DNA of 64,000 nucleotides. Source: Brevibacillus panacihumi W25. GTDB lineage: Bacteria; Bacillota; Bacilli; Brevibacillales; Brevibacillaceae. The notes under the pieces were generated by a model, which saw nothing but the letters and a program-made list of their open reading frames with translations, searched no databases and was not told where the DNA came from. Location of the stretch: positions 620,001-684,000 of the forward strand of contig NZ_KI629782.1 in assembly GCF_000503775.1 (NCBI RefSeq), written 5' to 3'. This document shows positions 16,803 to 24,682 of this stretch, one piece after another; the stretch's first letter is position 1, and every line of letters starts with the position of its first letter. The translations under genes were made by a program, and so were the position numbers.

Positions 16803-17627
16803 TTAACAGCGGCAGCCACAATCGCAGCTATGTCCGGATGAGTGACCCGAGGAAGAATGCCTGCGATCCATAGAAGAGCTGCTTCCTTCATACATTTGAC
16901 AACGCTCGTGATAATGACTCATTCTGCGCTTATGGTGCTTGTAGAGCTTGCGGTATTCCCCGTATTTGCGTCGATTATCACGATGCTCCTCGCATTTGTG
17001 GTGATAGTAGTCCATCCGATCCTTGTGAAAATGCAATTTGAAGAAGTAAAGCTCGTAATCTCCACCGCGTGTTCCATGGGATTCGGGCGCTCTCCTGTTG
17101 GGTGATGCGTTCGGCGACATGTAGTGCGGTGAATTGGGGCTGGATGGCATCCGATTCGGCATGTTGGGACTGGGTCTACGGTTGGGCGGCATGGGATTGA
17201 CCGGCATCCGATTCGGAGGCATTGGATTCGCCGGCATCCGATTCGGAGGCATTGGATTCGCCGGCATCCGATTCGGAGGCATCGGATTGGATGGCCTCAA
17301 ATTCGGCGGCATCGGTCTTACAGGCATCCGATTGGGCGGCATGGGATTCGCTGGCTTCGGCATAGGGCGGTTCGGTGCGGGAATCATTGGTCTTTGCGGC
17401 ATCGGACGGGCAGGCATTTGGGGGTTCTTTTGCATAGGAATATTGGGAGATGGCATGTTCGGAGACGGACGCATCGGCGATTCTTTTGGAGACACATTAG
17501 GCGAAGGCATCGACGGTGACGGTCTGTTGGGAGATGGGAACGGCATACTCGACGAAGGCGGTTTGGGCATGGGCATTTCTTTTGGACGCCGGGGTGGCGC
17601 GGGTGGCACTTTACGTCGTTTTTCCAA
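16803..17627 (-). CDS. Pro/Met/Asn tandem-repeat protein, spore-surface-like
   Basis: The 274-residue product has three zones: a Pro/Ser/Met/Asn region (1-75); a decapeptide array around residues 90-155 with unit NPMPPNRMPA (five to six copies, encoded by 30-bp direct repeats around 17182-17351); and a C-terminal region rich in His, Tyr, Lys and Arg (190-245) ending in Ser/His and CDCGCRC. Low-complexity basic His/Tyr segments and Cys-rich ends are common in spore coat and exosporium proteins, where cross-linking occurs; assignment to the spore is inference. TTG 17627 is the only start before residue 18 because an in-frame TGA lies just upstream; the RBS (GAAAGGA) is 12-13 bases away, slightly long. 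Confidence 0.7.
   Translation of the reverse strand: MEKRRKVPPAPPRRPKEMPMPKPPSSSMPFPSPNRPSPSMPSPNVSPKESPMRPSPNMPSPNIPMQKNPQMPARPMPQRPMIPAPNRPMPKPANPMPPNRMPVRPMPPNLRPSNPMPPNRMPANPMPPNRMPANPMPPNRMPVNPMPPNRRPSPNMPNRMPSSPNSPHYMSPNASPNRRAPESHGTRGGDYELYFFKLHFHKDRMDYYHHKCEEHRDNRRKYGEYRKLYKHHKRRMSHYHERCQMYEGSSSSMDRRHSSSGHSSGHSCDCGCRC
17182..17351. repeat. Tandem 30-bp repeats inside the repeat-protein gene
   Basis: Five to six head-to-tail 30-bp units (plus-strand core CCGGCATCCGATTCGGAGGC) encode the decapeptide NPMPPNRMPA. The two central copies are nearly identical; the outer copies have diverged. Confidence 0.9.
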
Positions 17628-17770
17628 AGATACTCACACGTCCTTTCGGGAGAACTGACACAGTACATGGTATGACATTTATCCCGCTCAAGAAACGACA
17701 CTTGCCCATTTTTGCCAATTCGGTTAAGCCCGTTTTTCGCAAACAGGTGCAGGTGCCGTGCCCCCCCCTC

Positions 17771-17798
17771 TTGACTGCGCTCATGAATCAGGTAAAAT
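17771..17798 (+). promoter_or_regulatory. Sigma-A promoter upstream of hutH leader
   Basis: TTGACT (17771-17776), a 16-base spacer, TAAAAT (17793-17798). It would produce a leader of about 178 bases before hutH. Confidence 0.65.
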
Positions 17799-17831
17799 AA
17801 TGGAAAGCGATTACATTCCAAACATGTGAAT

Positions 17832-17982
17832 AGAGGACGAAAGCGGGGAAATACGCATGCGGGGCACTTTGCCTATCTCGTTTTGTCATTTGCCTATACA
17901 ACCCAAGGAAGAGGGGCCAGGATCACAATGATCCTGCCCCTCTTCCTTTTTTCGTCCTCTGCTCTGCTAAAGGAGGAAAATC
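17832..17982 (+). promoter_or_regulatory. hutH leader: candidate transcription attenuator
   Basis: Between the promoter and hutH the leader holds three elements. First, an 11-nt segment AGAGGACGAAA (17832-17842) is perfectly complementary to TTTCGTCCTCT (17950-17960), which starts inside the terminator T-tract. Second, a 24-codon frame (17857-17931) follows GGGGA and begins MRGTLPISFCHL. Third, a terminator hairpin lies at 17907-17952, and the small frame's TGA stop (17929-17931) falls at the start of its 3' arm. A direct repeat TTTGCCTAT also occurs. B. subtilis hut is regulated by HutP antitermination; no hutP and no clear NAG-repeat site is visible here, so a different mechanism is possible. 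Confidence 0.5.
17907..17952 (+). terminator. Strong terminator hairpin in hutH leader
   Basis: 18 base pairs with one bulged C (GGAAGAGGGG-C-CAGGATCA / TGATCCTGCCCCTCTTCC), a three-base loop and TTTTTT. It ends 30 bases before the hutH start codon. Confidence 0.88.
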
Positions 17983-19503
17983 ATGATGTCTGATAAAACC
18001 GTTGTGAATCTGGATGGGAATGGCCTGCTCCTGGAACAGGTAGTCTCCGTCGCTTATGGGAAGAGTCTGATTGCAATCCCGGAAGCCGCTCTCGCCAATG
18101 TCCGCAAATCACGCAGCATGGTGGATGAGATGGTGAAGAAGAACCAAATCGTGTACGGCATTACCACAGGCTTTGGCAAGTTTTCCGATGTGATGGTCAC
18201 AGGGGAGGAGGTCAGCCAGCTCCAGGAAAATCTCATCATGAGCCACGCGTGCGGCATGGGAGAGCCGTACCCGGTCGAAGTCGTCCGCGCCATGATGGCT
18301 CTGCGCATCAACGCATTGGTAACAGGCTATTCAGGAATTCGGGAGGAGACGCTGCTTCTGCTCATGGAAATGTGCAATCGCGGCGTTCATCCGGTCATCC
18401 CCCAGCAGGGATCGCTGGGTGCAAGCGGAGACCTGGCACCATTGGCTCATATGGTCCTCGTCATGCTCGGCAAGGGGGAAGCGGAAGTTAATGGCCAGCG
18501 CCTGTCAGGCAAGGAAGCCTTGCGTGCAGCAGGACTTTCGCCAATACGCCTGCATGCCAAGGAAGGGATAGCCCTGATCAATGGGACACAAGCGATGACC
18601 GCCCTGCTCTGCCTGTCTCTTCATGAAGCCCGCATCGTGATGGAAAGTGCTGAAGTAATTGCCGCGATGACGGTGGAGGCTCTGCACGGAATTCCGAAAG
18701 CGTACGATCCGCAATTGCACGCTGTTCGTCCCCATCCCGGCCAGCAGGAGTCCGCACGGCGGCTGCTGCTCCATCTCCATGGCAGCGAACGGACCACGGA
18801 GCCAGGAGAGCTGCGCGTCCAGGACGCTTATAGCCTGCGCTGCATTCCACAAGTGCACGGAGCCACCAGGGACACCCTGGAGTACGTCTGGAAAACCGTT
18901 GAGCGCGAATGCAACAGCGTGACCGACAATCCGATCCTGTTCCCCGATACCGGAGATGTAATATCCGGAGGCAATTTTCATGGTCAACCGATGGCCTTGG
19001 CAGCTGATTTTCTGGCAATCGCGATAGCGGAGCTGGCGAACATCTCGGAACGGCGTACAGAGCGCTTGGTCAATCCGCAATTAAGTGGATTGCCTGGCTT
19101 TTTGACGGAAAATGGCGGTTTGCACTCTGGGTTCATGATTACCCAATATGTCGCTGCCTCCATCGTATCCGAAAACAAAGTGCTCTGCCATCCTGCTTCC
19201 GTCGACTCGATCCCCTCTTCCGCCAATCAGGAGGATCACGTCAGCATGGGAACGACTGCAGCACGCAAACTTCGCACCATCGTAGCCAACACAGCCAAAG
19301 TTCTTGCGATCGAATATTTGGCCGCAGCTCAAGCTCTTGAATTTGGCACTGGAAAGCTCGGGCAAGGCACTGCCAAAGCCTATGAGCATATTCGCAGCAA
19401 CATCCCGCGGCTACACCAAGACCGTGAAATGCATCCTGACTTGGTCATGGCAGAATGCCTGGTCAGGCAGGGAAAATTGGCCTGGATCATAGACGAGGCG
19501 TAG
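17983..19503 (+). CDS. hutH: Histidine ammonia-lyase
   Basis: The 506-residue cytosolic enzyme deaminates L-histidine to trans-urocanate, the first step of histidine utilisation. The self-formed MIO electrophile derives from Ala147-Ser148-Gly149 in GSLGASGDLAPLAH. Other family blocks are VYGITTGFGKFSD near residue 57, PQVHGATRD, NSVTDNPILF, ISGGNFHGQP, and the C-terminal SSANQEDHVSMG. Length is typical (500-510). AAAGGAGGAAAATC precedes ATG 17983. No hutU, hutI or hutG follows; the next gene is unrelated, so the rest of the pathway must be elsewhere. The preceding terminator suggests regulated read-through. Confidence 0.96.
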   Translation: MMSDKTVVNLDGNGLLLEQVVSVAYGKSLIAIPEAALANVRKSRSMVDEMVKKNQIVYGITTGFGKFSDVMVTGEEVSQLQENLIMSHACGMGEPYPVEVVRAMMALRINALVTGYSGIREETLLLLMEMCNRGVHPVIPQQGSLGASGDLAPLAHMVLVMLGKGEAEVNGQRLSGKEALRAAGLSPIRLHAKEGIALINGTQAMTALLCLSLHEARIVMESAEVIAAMTVEALHGIPKAYDPQLHAVRPHPGQQESARRLLLHLHGSERTTEPGELRVQDAYSLRCIPQVHGATRDTLEYVWKTVERECNSVTDNPILFPDTGDVISGGNFHGQPMALAADFLAIAIAELANISERRTERLVNPQLSGLPGFLTENGGLHSGFMITQYVAASIVSENKVLCHPASVDSIPSSANQEDHVSMGTTAARKLRTIVANTAKVLAIEYLAAAQALEFGTGKLGQGTAKAYEHIRSNIPRLHQDREMHPDLVMAECLVRQGKLAWIIDEA

Positions 19504-19572
19504 GAAAATGCTCCCCGCTTTGATATGATAAGCAAAAGAGCGTTGATTCCTATCACATGCGGAGGGTTCGAC

Positions 19573-19983
19573 ATGCCACATCAACCCAACTCGATCCTGT
19601 TATTTGACGGCGTTTGCCACATGTGCCACTCTGCCGTGCAGTTCGTGCTCCGACATAATCGCGGTCAAGACATCTTCTTTGCTTCCCTGCAATCCGATAC
19701 AGGCAAGCAATTGCTTGCCGCTCATGGTTATCCGGAAAATAGTCTGCAATCCGTCGTCTTTTTTGATGGCGGTACACTCTATACCAAATCTGACGCTGCC
19801 TTGCAGGTCGGAAAAAAACTGGGCGGGGGGGGGGGCGCCCTCAGTTTGCTTGGGCTAGCCATCCCCCGTTTTCTTCGCGATCCCGTCTATCTGTGGATTG
19901 CCCGCAATCGCTACCGCTGGTTCGGCAAAAGTGAACACTGCTTCTTGCCTACCCCTGCAATGCGAGCGCGATTTCTGGATTAG
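19573..19983 (+). CDS. DCC-family thiol-disulfide oxidoreductase-like protein (DUF393, YuxK-like)
   Basis: The 136-residue protein begins LLFDGVCHMCHSAVQFVLRH, the DxxCxxC signature of the DCC family (Asp12, Cys15, Cys18), a thioredoxin-like fold suggested to act in redox chemistry. The C-terminal block PRFLRDPVYLWIARNRYRWFG is also characteristic. ATG 19573 follows GCGGAGGG. The gene contains an 11-G run (19825-19835) encoding part of GGGGG, where homologues have a shorter turn. A slip of one base would frameshift the last third of the protein. Confidence 0.82.
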   Translation: MPHQPNSILLFDGVCHMCHSAVQFVLRHNRGQDIFFASLQSDTGKQLLAAHGYPENSLQSVVFFDGGTLYTKSDAALQVGKKLGGGGGALSLLGLAIPRFLRDPVYLWIARNRYRWFGKSEHCFLPTPAMRARFLD

Positions 19984-19989
19984 TACTGC

Positions 19990-20913
19990 TTACAGCGGCC
20001 TTGCTTGTGGATGATCATCACGCACGAGCAGGGCCGCTTTTGCATTGGCTTCGACCTGCGCCGGACTCTTGCTTCCCGGGATTACCGTTGTCACAGCCGG
20101 ATGGTTGAGGCACCAAGCCAAGGCCCATTGCGCCATGTCTACACCTTCCGGAACTTCTGTCCGCTGGATCTCCTCCACCTGCTGCAGGAGGTTCTTGACA
20201 TGCTCGGGATCGTGGCGATGGCGGACATCGTTGCCCGCAAATACAGCACCCGGCTTGTACTTGCCGCTCAAATATCCGCTCGCCAGCGGTACGCGCGCCA
20301 ATACACCGAGATCCTGCTCCTCGCAAGAAGCAAATACCGCTTCTTCCGGCTTGCGATCCAGTCGATTGTACACCACCTGAATGGTTTTGGCATTTACTTG
20401 CGAAGCGGAGGACGTTTGGTGGAGGTTGTCGTTTTTCGCAATGGACAGACCCAGATGACGAATTTTTCCTGCGCTCACCTGTTTGTCCAGCATCGTCCAC
20501 AGCGCGTCGTTGTCAAACGCTTCATCAGGACCGGAGTGGAATTGATACAGGTCGATATAATCCGTTTGCAGTGCTTTCAAGGATCGATCGAGCTGAGCCA
20601 AGACCTCTGTCGCTCCGTACTCATTGGTACGTGTAAAGCGATCGTGGAAATGATGTCCGAATTTCGTCGCGACGATCCAGTCTTCGCGCCGGTCTCGCTT
20701 TAGATAATCACCGATCAAGCGCTCCGACAGATGATCGCCATAGCATTCCGCCGTATCGATCAGATTAATCCCCAGCTCCTTGGCCTTATGTAAGATCTGA
20801 TCTACTTCGGCCTGCGTAAAATCCATTCCCCATTCGCCGCCAAACTGCCACGTCCCGACTCCTACGACAGAAACATTCAGTTCGGTTTTTCCCAGACGGC
20901 GGTACTTCATCAT
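19990..20913 (-). CDS. Aldo/keto reductase
   Basis: The 307-residue NADPH-dependent TIM-barrel oxidoreductase has the catalytic tetrad Asp53 (LIDTAECYGD), Tyr58, Lys84 (VATKFG) and His126 (DLYQFHSG). The C-terminal NADPH-binding block is VTTVIPGSKSPAQVEAN. It resembles the general-stress AKRs of Bacillus (YhdN/YcsN group) that reduce aldehydes such as methylglyoxal; the physiological substrate is unknown. It starts at ATG 20913 after GGGGGAGAGGC, with a second Met immediately following. It stands alone, converging with the DCC gene six bases apart. Confidence 0.9.
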   Translation of the reverse strand: MMKYRRLGKTELNVSVVGVGTWQFGGEWGMDFTQAEVDQILHKAKELGINLIDTAECYGDHLSERLIGDYLKRDRREDWIVATKFGHHFHDRFTRTNEYGATEVLAQLDRSLKALQTDYIDLYQFHSGPDEAFDNDALWTMLDKQVSAGKIRHLGLSIAKNDNLHQTSSASQVNAKTIQVVYNRLDRKPEEAVFASCEEQDLGVLARVPLASGYLSGKYKPGAVFAGNDVRHRHDPEHVKNLLQQVEEIQRTEVPEGVDMAQWALAWCLNHPAVTTVIPGSKSPAQVEANAKAALLVRDDHPQARPL

Positions 20914-20950
20914 GCCTCTCCCCCTTTTGCTATCCCTTGTTTGCTATCGC

Positions 20951-21460
20951 TCAAATCGTTTTCTTGATCGTCAGCTTATCAATAAAAGCTTGTGTATTCT
21001 GCTTGCGTTCCTTGCGCATTTTTTTACGCTCTTCGGCGGTATCCAAGAGGTACTTTTCCGTTTCGGTCTCCGGAATCAAAGGCGGAACCTCGGTGGGATT
21101 CCCGTCTTCATCCAGAGCGACGAATGTAAGGAACGACGTCGCCGTCAACACCCGCTCACCCGTCCGCAAATTTTCAGCTACCACTTTTACAAATATTTCC
21201 ATAGACGTTTTGCCAGTTGACGATACATATGCCTCCAGGCAGATCGACTGCCCCATCTTTACCGGGGCGAGAAAATCGATGGAATCGATCGACGCTGTCA
21301 CGACTGGTCGCCGTGAGTGGCGCATGGCGGCGATGGCAGCTACTTCGTCCACGTAGGCCATCATCGTTCCGCCGAAGATGGTACCGTGGTAATTGGTATC
21401 TGAGGGCTGCACCAGGGAAGCCTGGATCGTGCGCGATTCTTGTGTTGTTTTCCCTTTCAT
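20951..21460 (-). CDS. Acyl-CoA thioesterase, hotdog fold (YkhA-like)
   Basis: The 169-residue cytosolic thioesterase hydrolyses acyl-CoA to fatty acid and CoA. The hotdog helix region NYHGTIFGGTMMAYVDEVAAIAA carries the conserved Asn/His/Gly/Asp of the YciA/YkhA group. TASIDSIDFLAPVKMGQ gives the following strand pair, and a Lys/Glu-rich C-terminal helix (TAEERKKMRKERKQN) extends beyond the fold. ATG 21460 is eight bases after AAGGAG; GTG 21463 is also possible. It lies 37 bases upstream of the aldo/keto reductase gene on the same strand and may be co-transcribed. Confidence 0.9.
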   Translation of the reverse strand: MKGKTTQESRTIQASLVQPSDTNYHGTIFGGTMMAYVDEVAAIAAMRHSRRPVVTASIDSIDFLAPVKMGQSICLEAYVSSTGKTSMEIFVKVVAENLRTGERVLTATSFLTFVALDEDGNPTEVPPLIPETETEKYLLDTAEERKKMRKERKQNTQAFIDKLTIKKTI

Positions 21461-21499
21461 CACAGTAACTCCTTCTTTCCTAGATCAAACTGTATGTTC

Positions 21500-22273
21500 C
21501 TAGCACGTGCTTGCTGCACGCTGTTCATCCATCTCCTGCAAAAGTGCCTCGATCCTATCTGCTTCGTCTTGCAGCACATACCGCAGCAAGGCCAAATTCC
21601 ACAGGTAAGCTGGGCGATAGCCGCTCAGAGAAAAAAGCTGTTCATCGAGGTGGACAGCCAGTTTTCTGCGTTCCGGGCTAGCGCAATAAAAATGGTCCAA
21701 ATAATCCGTGCCCCAGCGCGAAAAAGAGGATGTCTCCGGGGTCACTGCTGTCACCAGGATTCCTTGATCCGTCTCGATTAAATCGAGCGGGTATAGCTGA
21801 CAGCTAAAGGGCTTCAATGGTTCCAGCTCTCGTCCCGTCTTCTCCGCATACGCATGGATGGCGCAGCCGAAGCTTCCGGCGGACAATTCCTGATAGAACA
21901 GGCAGTTTCCGTGCTGCATGCGGATGGTACCGGCGTTCTGGTCCCAGACGTCTTTTGCTGTCATTCTCTGTCGCACTCGGGCATCCTGCGCATAGCTTGC
22001 GATCGCAGGCAATTCCTGTTCCAGCAGCGTGACCTGCCAATCATCCACTGCGTAAGGCTGCCCCCCTTCGCAGCAGGTTTCCCGGTGCACCTGCCGGCAA
22101 TGGCCGCAGTCCAGATGAAACAGGGCGAGCAATGCTTTTGTATCTACCAGATAACGACCCGCCTTGATCAGCGAGGCTTTGTTTCGTTTTATATACTTTT
22201 CACAATGATACCTTTCATGATGCATCATCGGCTCCGGAGTGCCGATGTAACGGGAAGTGCGAGCGGATCTCAT
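21500..22273 (-). CDS. DUF3109 family cysteine-cluster protein
   Basis: The 257-residue protein has a Cys array typical of DUF3109/YkgJ-like putative Fe- or Zn-binding proteins: LDCGHCRQVHRETCCEGGQP, then HGNCLFYQ, FGCAIHAY and PFSCQLYP. These cysteines probably bind a metal cluster; no activity is established. The start is ambiguous. ATG 22273 overlaps the upstream gene's stop (ATGA), which favours translational coupling, but it has no RBS. ATG 22228 follows CCGGAG and would give a more usual N-terminus (MMHHERYHC). The operon partner is the 106-residue gene immediately upstream. Confidence 0.75.
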   Translation of the reverse strand: MRSARTSRYIGTPEPMMHHERYHCEKYIKRNKASLIKAGRYLVDTKALLALFHLDCGHCRQVHRETCCEGGQPYAVDDWQVTLLEQELPAIASYAQDARVRQRMTAKDVWDQNAGTIRMQHGNCLFYQELSAGSFGCAIHAYAEKTGRELEPLKPFSCQLYPLDLIETDQGILVTAVTPETSSFSRWGTDYLDHFYCASPERRKLAVHLDEQLFSLSGYRPAYLWNLALLRYVLQDEADRIEALLQEMDEQRAASTC

Positions 22274-22590
22274 GATTCGAGCACGAGCTCGGCTTCCGTC
22301 CCAAAGATGGAAAGGCGACCTGCTTCGTTGGCTGCCAGATCTGCTTCCTCGCTGGGAATTTCCATCAGGATCTCAATATGCTCCCCGTCTTCGGCAGCGA
22401 AGACCAACAGCAGGTCTTTTTCTGTAAACTCGTTGTTCGTAAGCGTAGCCGAAGCCAGAGTTGCCCGAAACTGCGTCTCTTCTTCATCCTCGCCCTCCGA
22501 GTCCCACTGGGTGTACGAGACCGTAAGCACTTTATTCGCGTATTCCTCTGTCAAGATTTTGAGCAATTGCTCATGCTGCTGGATGTCCAT
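22270..22590 (-). CDS. Hypothetical acidic protein, 106 residues
   Basis: ATG 22590 is chosen because GGAGGGATTATC lies directly upstream. The product is strongly acidic (WDSEGEDEEET, EIPSEEADLAANEAG), soluble, with alternating beta strands and no cysteine or membrane segment. I do not recognise a characterised family. Its stop overlaps the DUF3109 gene start by four bases, indicating translational coupling and perhaps a shared task. Nothing more can be read from the sequence. Confidence 0.65.
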   Translation of the reverse strand: MDIQQHEQLLKILTEEYANKVLTVSYTQWDSEGEDEEETQFRATLASATLTNNEFTEKDLLLVFAAEDGEHIEILMEIPSEEADLAANEAGRLSIFGTEAELVLES

Positions 22591-22739
22591 GATAATCCCT
22601 CCGAATTGACTACAGCCATCAAAGCTGTACACTTACAGCCAATCATAGCAGATGGCTTTTCCAGATGCTACGCTGGAAATGCGAAAAGCCGCCTCGACTC
22701 GCGAATGCGGCTTTCCAGCAATATGCCCTGCGTTTTTTG

Positions 22740-23024
22740 TCAACCGACTTTGGTGATGGTCTGTGCCAGGGCAAAATCCTTGCCCGTCAGACCCCGCGCC
22801 TCCCTCGTCGTAAGAACAAAGGTGACCAGGTTTGCCTTGATGTGAATTTCCACATGCTGACTGTCGTGTTCCAACATTTCGGCAACCCGATTGACAAGCC
22901 GCATGGCAGAAGCAAAATCAGAACATTCATACGTCCGTGCCAACGCCATGCGATCCTCCACCAGTTTCCAGCCCGGCACCTTCCCGAGATACAGCTTAAC
23001 CTGCTCGACCGACAGTCTGCTCAT
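22740..23024 (-). CDS. Pterin-4a-carbinolamine dehydratase-like protein, degenerate active site
   Basis: The 94-residue PCD/DCoH-fold protein has PGWKLVEDRMALARTY, FASAMRLVNRVAEMLEHDS and LTTREARGLTGKD, matching the family in length and order. The catalytic signature HHP is replaced by Gln-His-Val (56-58), and the usual TTH before GLT is TTR. Dehydration of 4a-hydroxytetrahydropterin may therefore be lost or altered. No aromatic amino acid hydroxylase gene is nearby. ATG 23024 sits after GGGGGAG, with GTG 23027 as alternative. It is a single gene. Confidence 0.75.
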   Translation of the reverse strand: MSRLSVEQVKLYLGKVPGWKLVEDRMALARTYECSDFASAMRLVNRVAEMLEHDSQHVEIHIKANLVTFVLTTREARGLTGKDFALAQTITKVG

Positions 23025-23114
23025 CACAAACTCCCCCTCGTAGACCCGTTGAACGGTAGTAACACCATCTTATTCAGGGGAGACACCTGTTAGTCACGCT
23101 TATCCGCAACCCAT

Positions 23115-23852
23115 TTACATCTTCACTGCATAGAAGATCATGCGCGGGGAGTCAGGAGCGACATAGGGCTCGAAGACATAATTGCCAAATACCTGAATCT
23201 GTCCAAATCCTGCCTGTTCCAGCATCGCCATCATCTGCTCCACGCTGAACAGGCGAACCTGCTCCGTATACTCCCGCGGCTCATGAGACGAATCGTCTTT
23301 GATTGAAATCCGCTTTTTCACAAATCCATCCTCAATCCAGCGTTTCTCCTCGATGAGCAAGTCCTCTACTTCCTTGGTGGAATGCGGGACCAGATGATCT
23401 TTGACAAAAGCGGGATTGAGGTAATCCAGGATTAATTCACCGCCCTGTTTTAACGCTTGGGCCATGTTTTGGACGACTTTCGCATTCTCCTCATCCGAAG
23501 TGAAGTAACCAAAGCTGGTGAAGAGATTGACGACGATGTCAAATTCCTCGCGAAACGGGATTTCTCGCATGTCACAGCGGGCAAAACGGAGCTTTGGATA
23601 GTGATTTTGCTCTTCCGCCAGCTTCAATAGGACAGGCGATAAATCGACTCCAACGACTTCGTATCCCCGACGAGCCAGTGCACGCGAATGTCGGCCGCTT
23701 CCACAGCAAAGATCAAGCACTTTTCCTGTCGCCTTGATCGGCAGTCGTTCGAGCAAATTGGCAATTTCTTCATCTGCTGCCGAATCATCACGGTGCCGGT
23801 ACACCAGCACATAATCTTCGCGAAAGCTGCGTTCAAACCATTCTTCTGCCAT
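23115..23852 (-). CDS. Class I SAM-dependent methyltransferase
   Basis: The 245-residue Rossmann-fold methyltransferase has SAM-binding motif I VLDLCCGSGRHS (about 46-57), the acidic end of strand 2 in VVGVDLSP, motif II FARCDMREIPF and motif IV FDIVVNLFTSFGYF. The substrate is unknown; similar proteins occur widely in Bacillales without assignment. It starts at ATG 23852 after AAAGGAGCTCAGAC. It lies 104 bases below the dck gene on the same strand and may be read with the kinase genes. Confidence 0.88.
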   Translation of the reverse strand: MAEEWFERSFREDYVLVYRHRDDSAADEEIANLLERLPIKATGKVLDLCCGSGRHSRALARRGYEVVGVDLSPVLLKLAEEQNHYPKLRFARCDMREIPFREEFDIVVNLFTSFGYFTSDEENAKVVQNMAQALKQGGELILDYLNPAFVKDHLVPHSTKEVEDLLIEEKRWIEDGFVKKRISIKDDSSHEPREYTEQVRLFSVEQMMAMLEQAGFGQIQVFGNYVFEPYVAPDSPRMIFYAVKM

Positions 23853-23956
23853 GTCTGAGCTCCTTTTTTCTTCCCAAGATGTTCCTATTATACCATAGCG
23901 GGGTTTGTTCGTTGGGCTCTTACCTGCCGGAAAGTGTCAGTGGACATCCCGATTTT

Positions 23957-24652
23957 TTAACGCTTATCCAATCGGGTGGAACGGCCGATCCGGATTTTCT
24001 CCGCGACACGCTCAATGATGCTTTCCATCGAGTTCGGATCATGAACAGCATCGTACTCGTTGATGTTGATGCGCAAGATCGGGCAAGCCGCAAAGGAACC
24101 GATCCACTTCTCATAGCGCTCATACAAATCCTTCCAGTACTCGACAGGTGTCTGTTGCTCCATCGGGCGTCCACGTTCCTTCACGCGGTCAACAATATCG
24201 TCAAAGCTGCCTTCCAGATAGATCAGGATATCAGGATGCGGGAAGTACGGGGTCATCACCATCGCTTCGAACAGTTCGGTATAGGTGCGATAATCTTCCT
24301 CGGTCATGTTCCCTTGCTCGTACAGCATGCGTGCGAAAATGCCAGTATCTTCGTAAATGGAACGATCCTGTACAAATCCGCCTCCGTATTCAAACATTCG
24401 CTTCTGCTCCTTGAAGCGCTCCGCCAAAAAGAAGATTTGCAAATGAAAGCCCCAGCGAGCCAAATCTTCGTAATATCGTCCCAAATACGGGTTATTGTCC
24501 ACTTTTTCAATCGAGACACGAAACCCCAACTGTTCTGCCAATGCATGTGTAAACGTGGATTTCCCAACACCGACTGTTCCGCCGATGGTGATCACCGCGT
24601 TGGCTGGGATTCCGAATTTTTCGCGAAGTGGACTGCTATGAAACCTTGACAT
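23957..24652 (-). CDS. dck: Deoxyadenosine/deoxycytidine kinase
   Basis: The 231-residue deoxynucleoside kinase salvages dA and dC to the monophosphates. Walker A is GGTVGVGKST, the substrate region includes VDNNPYLGRYYED, the DRS motif is VQDRSIYEDTGIF, and the LID region has RGRPMEQQT. The pattern closely follows B. subtilis Dck, including LQIFFLAERFKEQKRMFE and AMVMTPYFPHPD. It starts at ATG 24652 after TAGGAGTTGCGTAC. It lies 30 bases after dgk on the same strand, the same dgk/dck pairing as in other Bacilli, so one operon is likely. Confidence 0.93.
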   Translation of the reverse strand: MSRFHSSPLREKFGIPANAVITIGGTVGVGKSTFTHALAEQLGFRVSIEKVDNNPYLGRYYEDLARWGFHLQIFFLAERFKEQKRMFEYGGGFVQDRSIYEDTGIFARMLYEQGNMTEEDYRTYTELFEAMVMTPYFPHPDILIYLEGSFDDIVDRVKERGRPMEQQTPVEYWKDLYERYEKWIGSFAACPILRININEYDAVHDPNSMESIIERVAEKIRIGRSTRLDKR

Positions 24653-24682
24653 GTACGCAACTCCTACCTTTTCTTTCTGCCT

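Noticed and set aside
17182..17351. 30-bp direct repeats considered as a CRISPR array
   Set aside because: Units are head to tail without unique spacers, in frame within a coding sequence, and no cas gene is near.
17134..17658. Gly/Ile/Met-rich repeat frame on the plus strand opposite the Pro/Met/Asn repeat gene
   Set aside because: It arises from the complement of the 30-bp repeats. The minus strand has the better C-terminal domain, a start after an in-frame stop, and the terminator on its 3' side.
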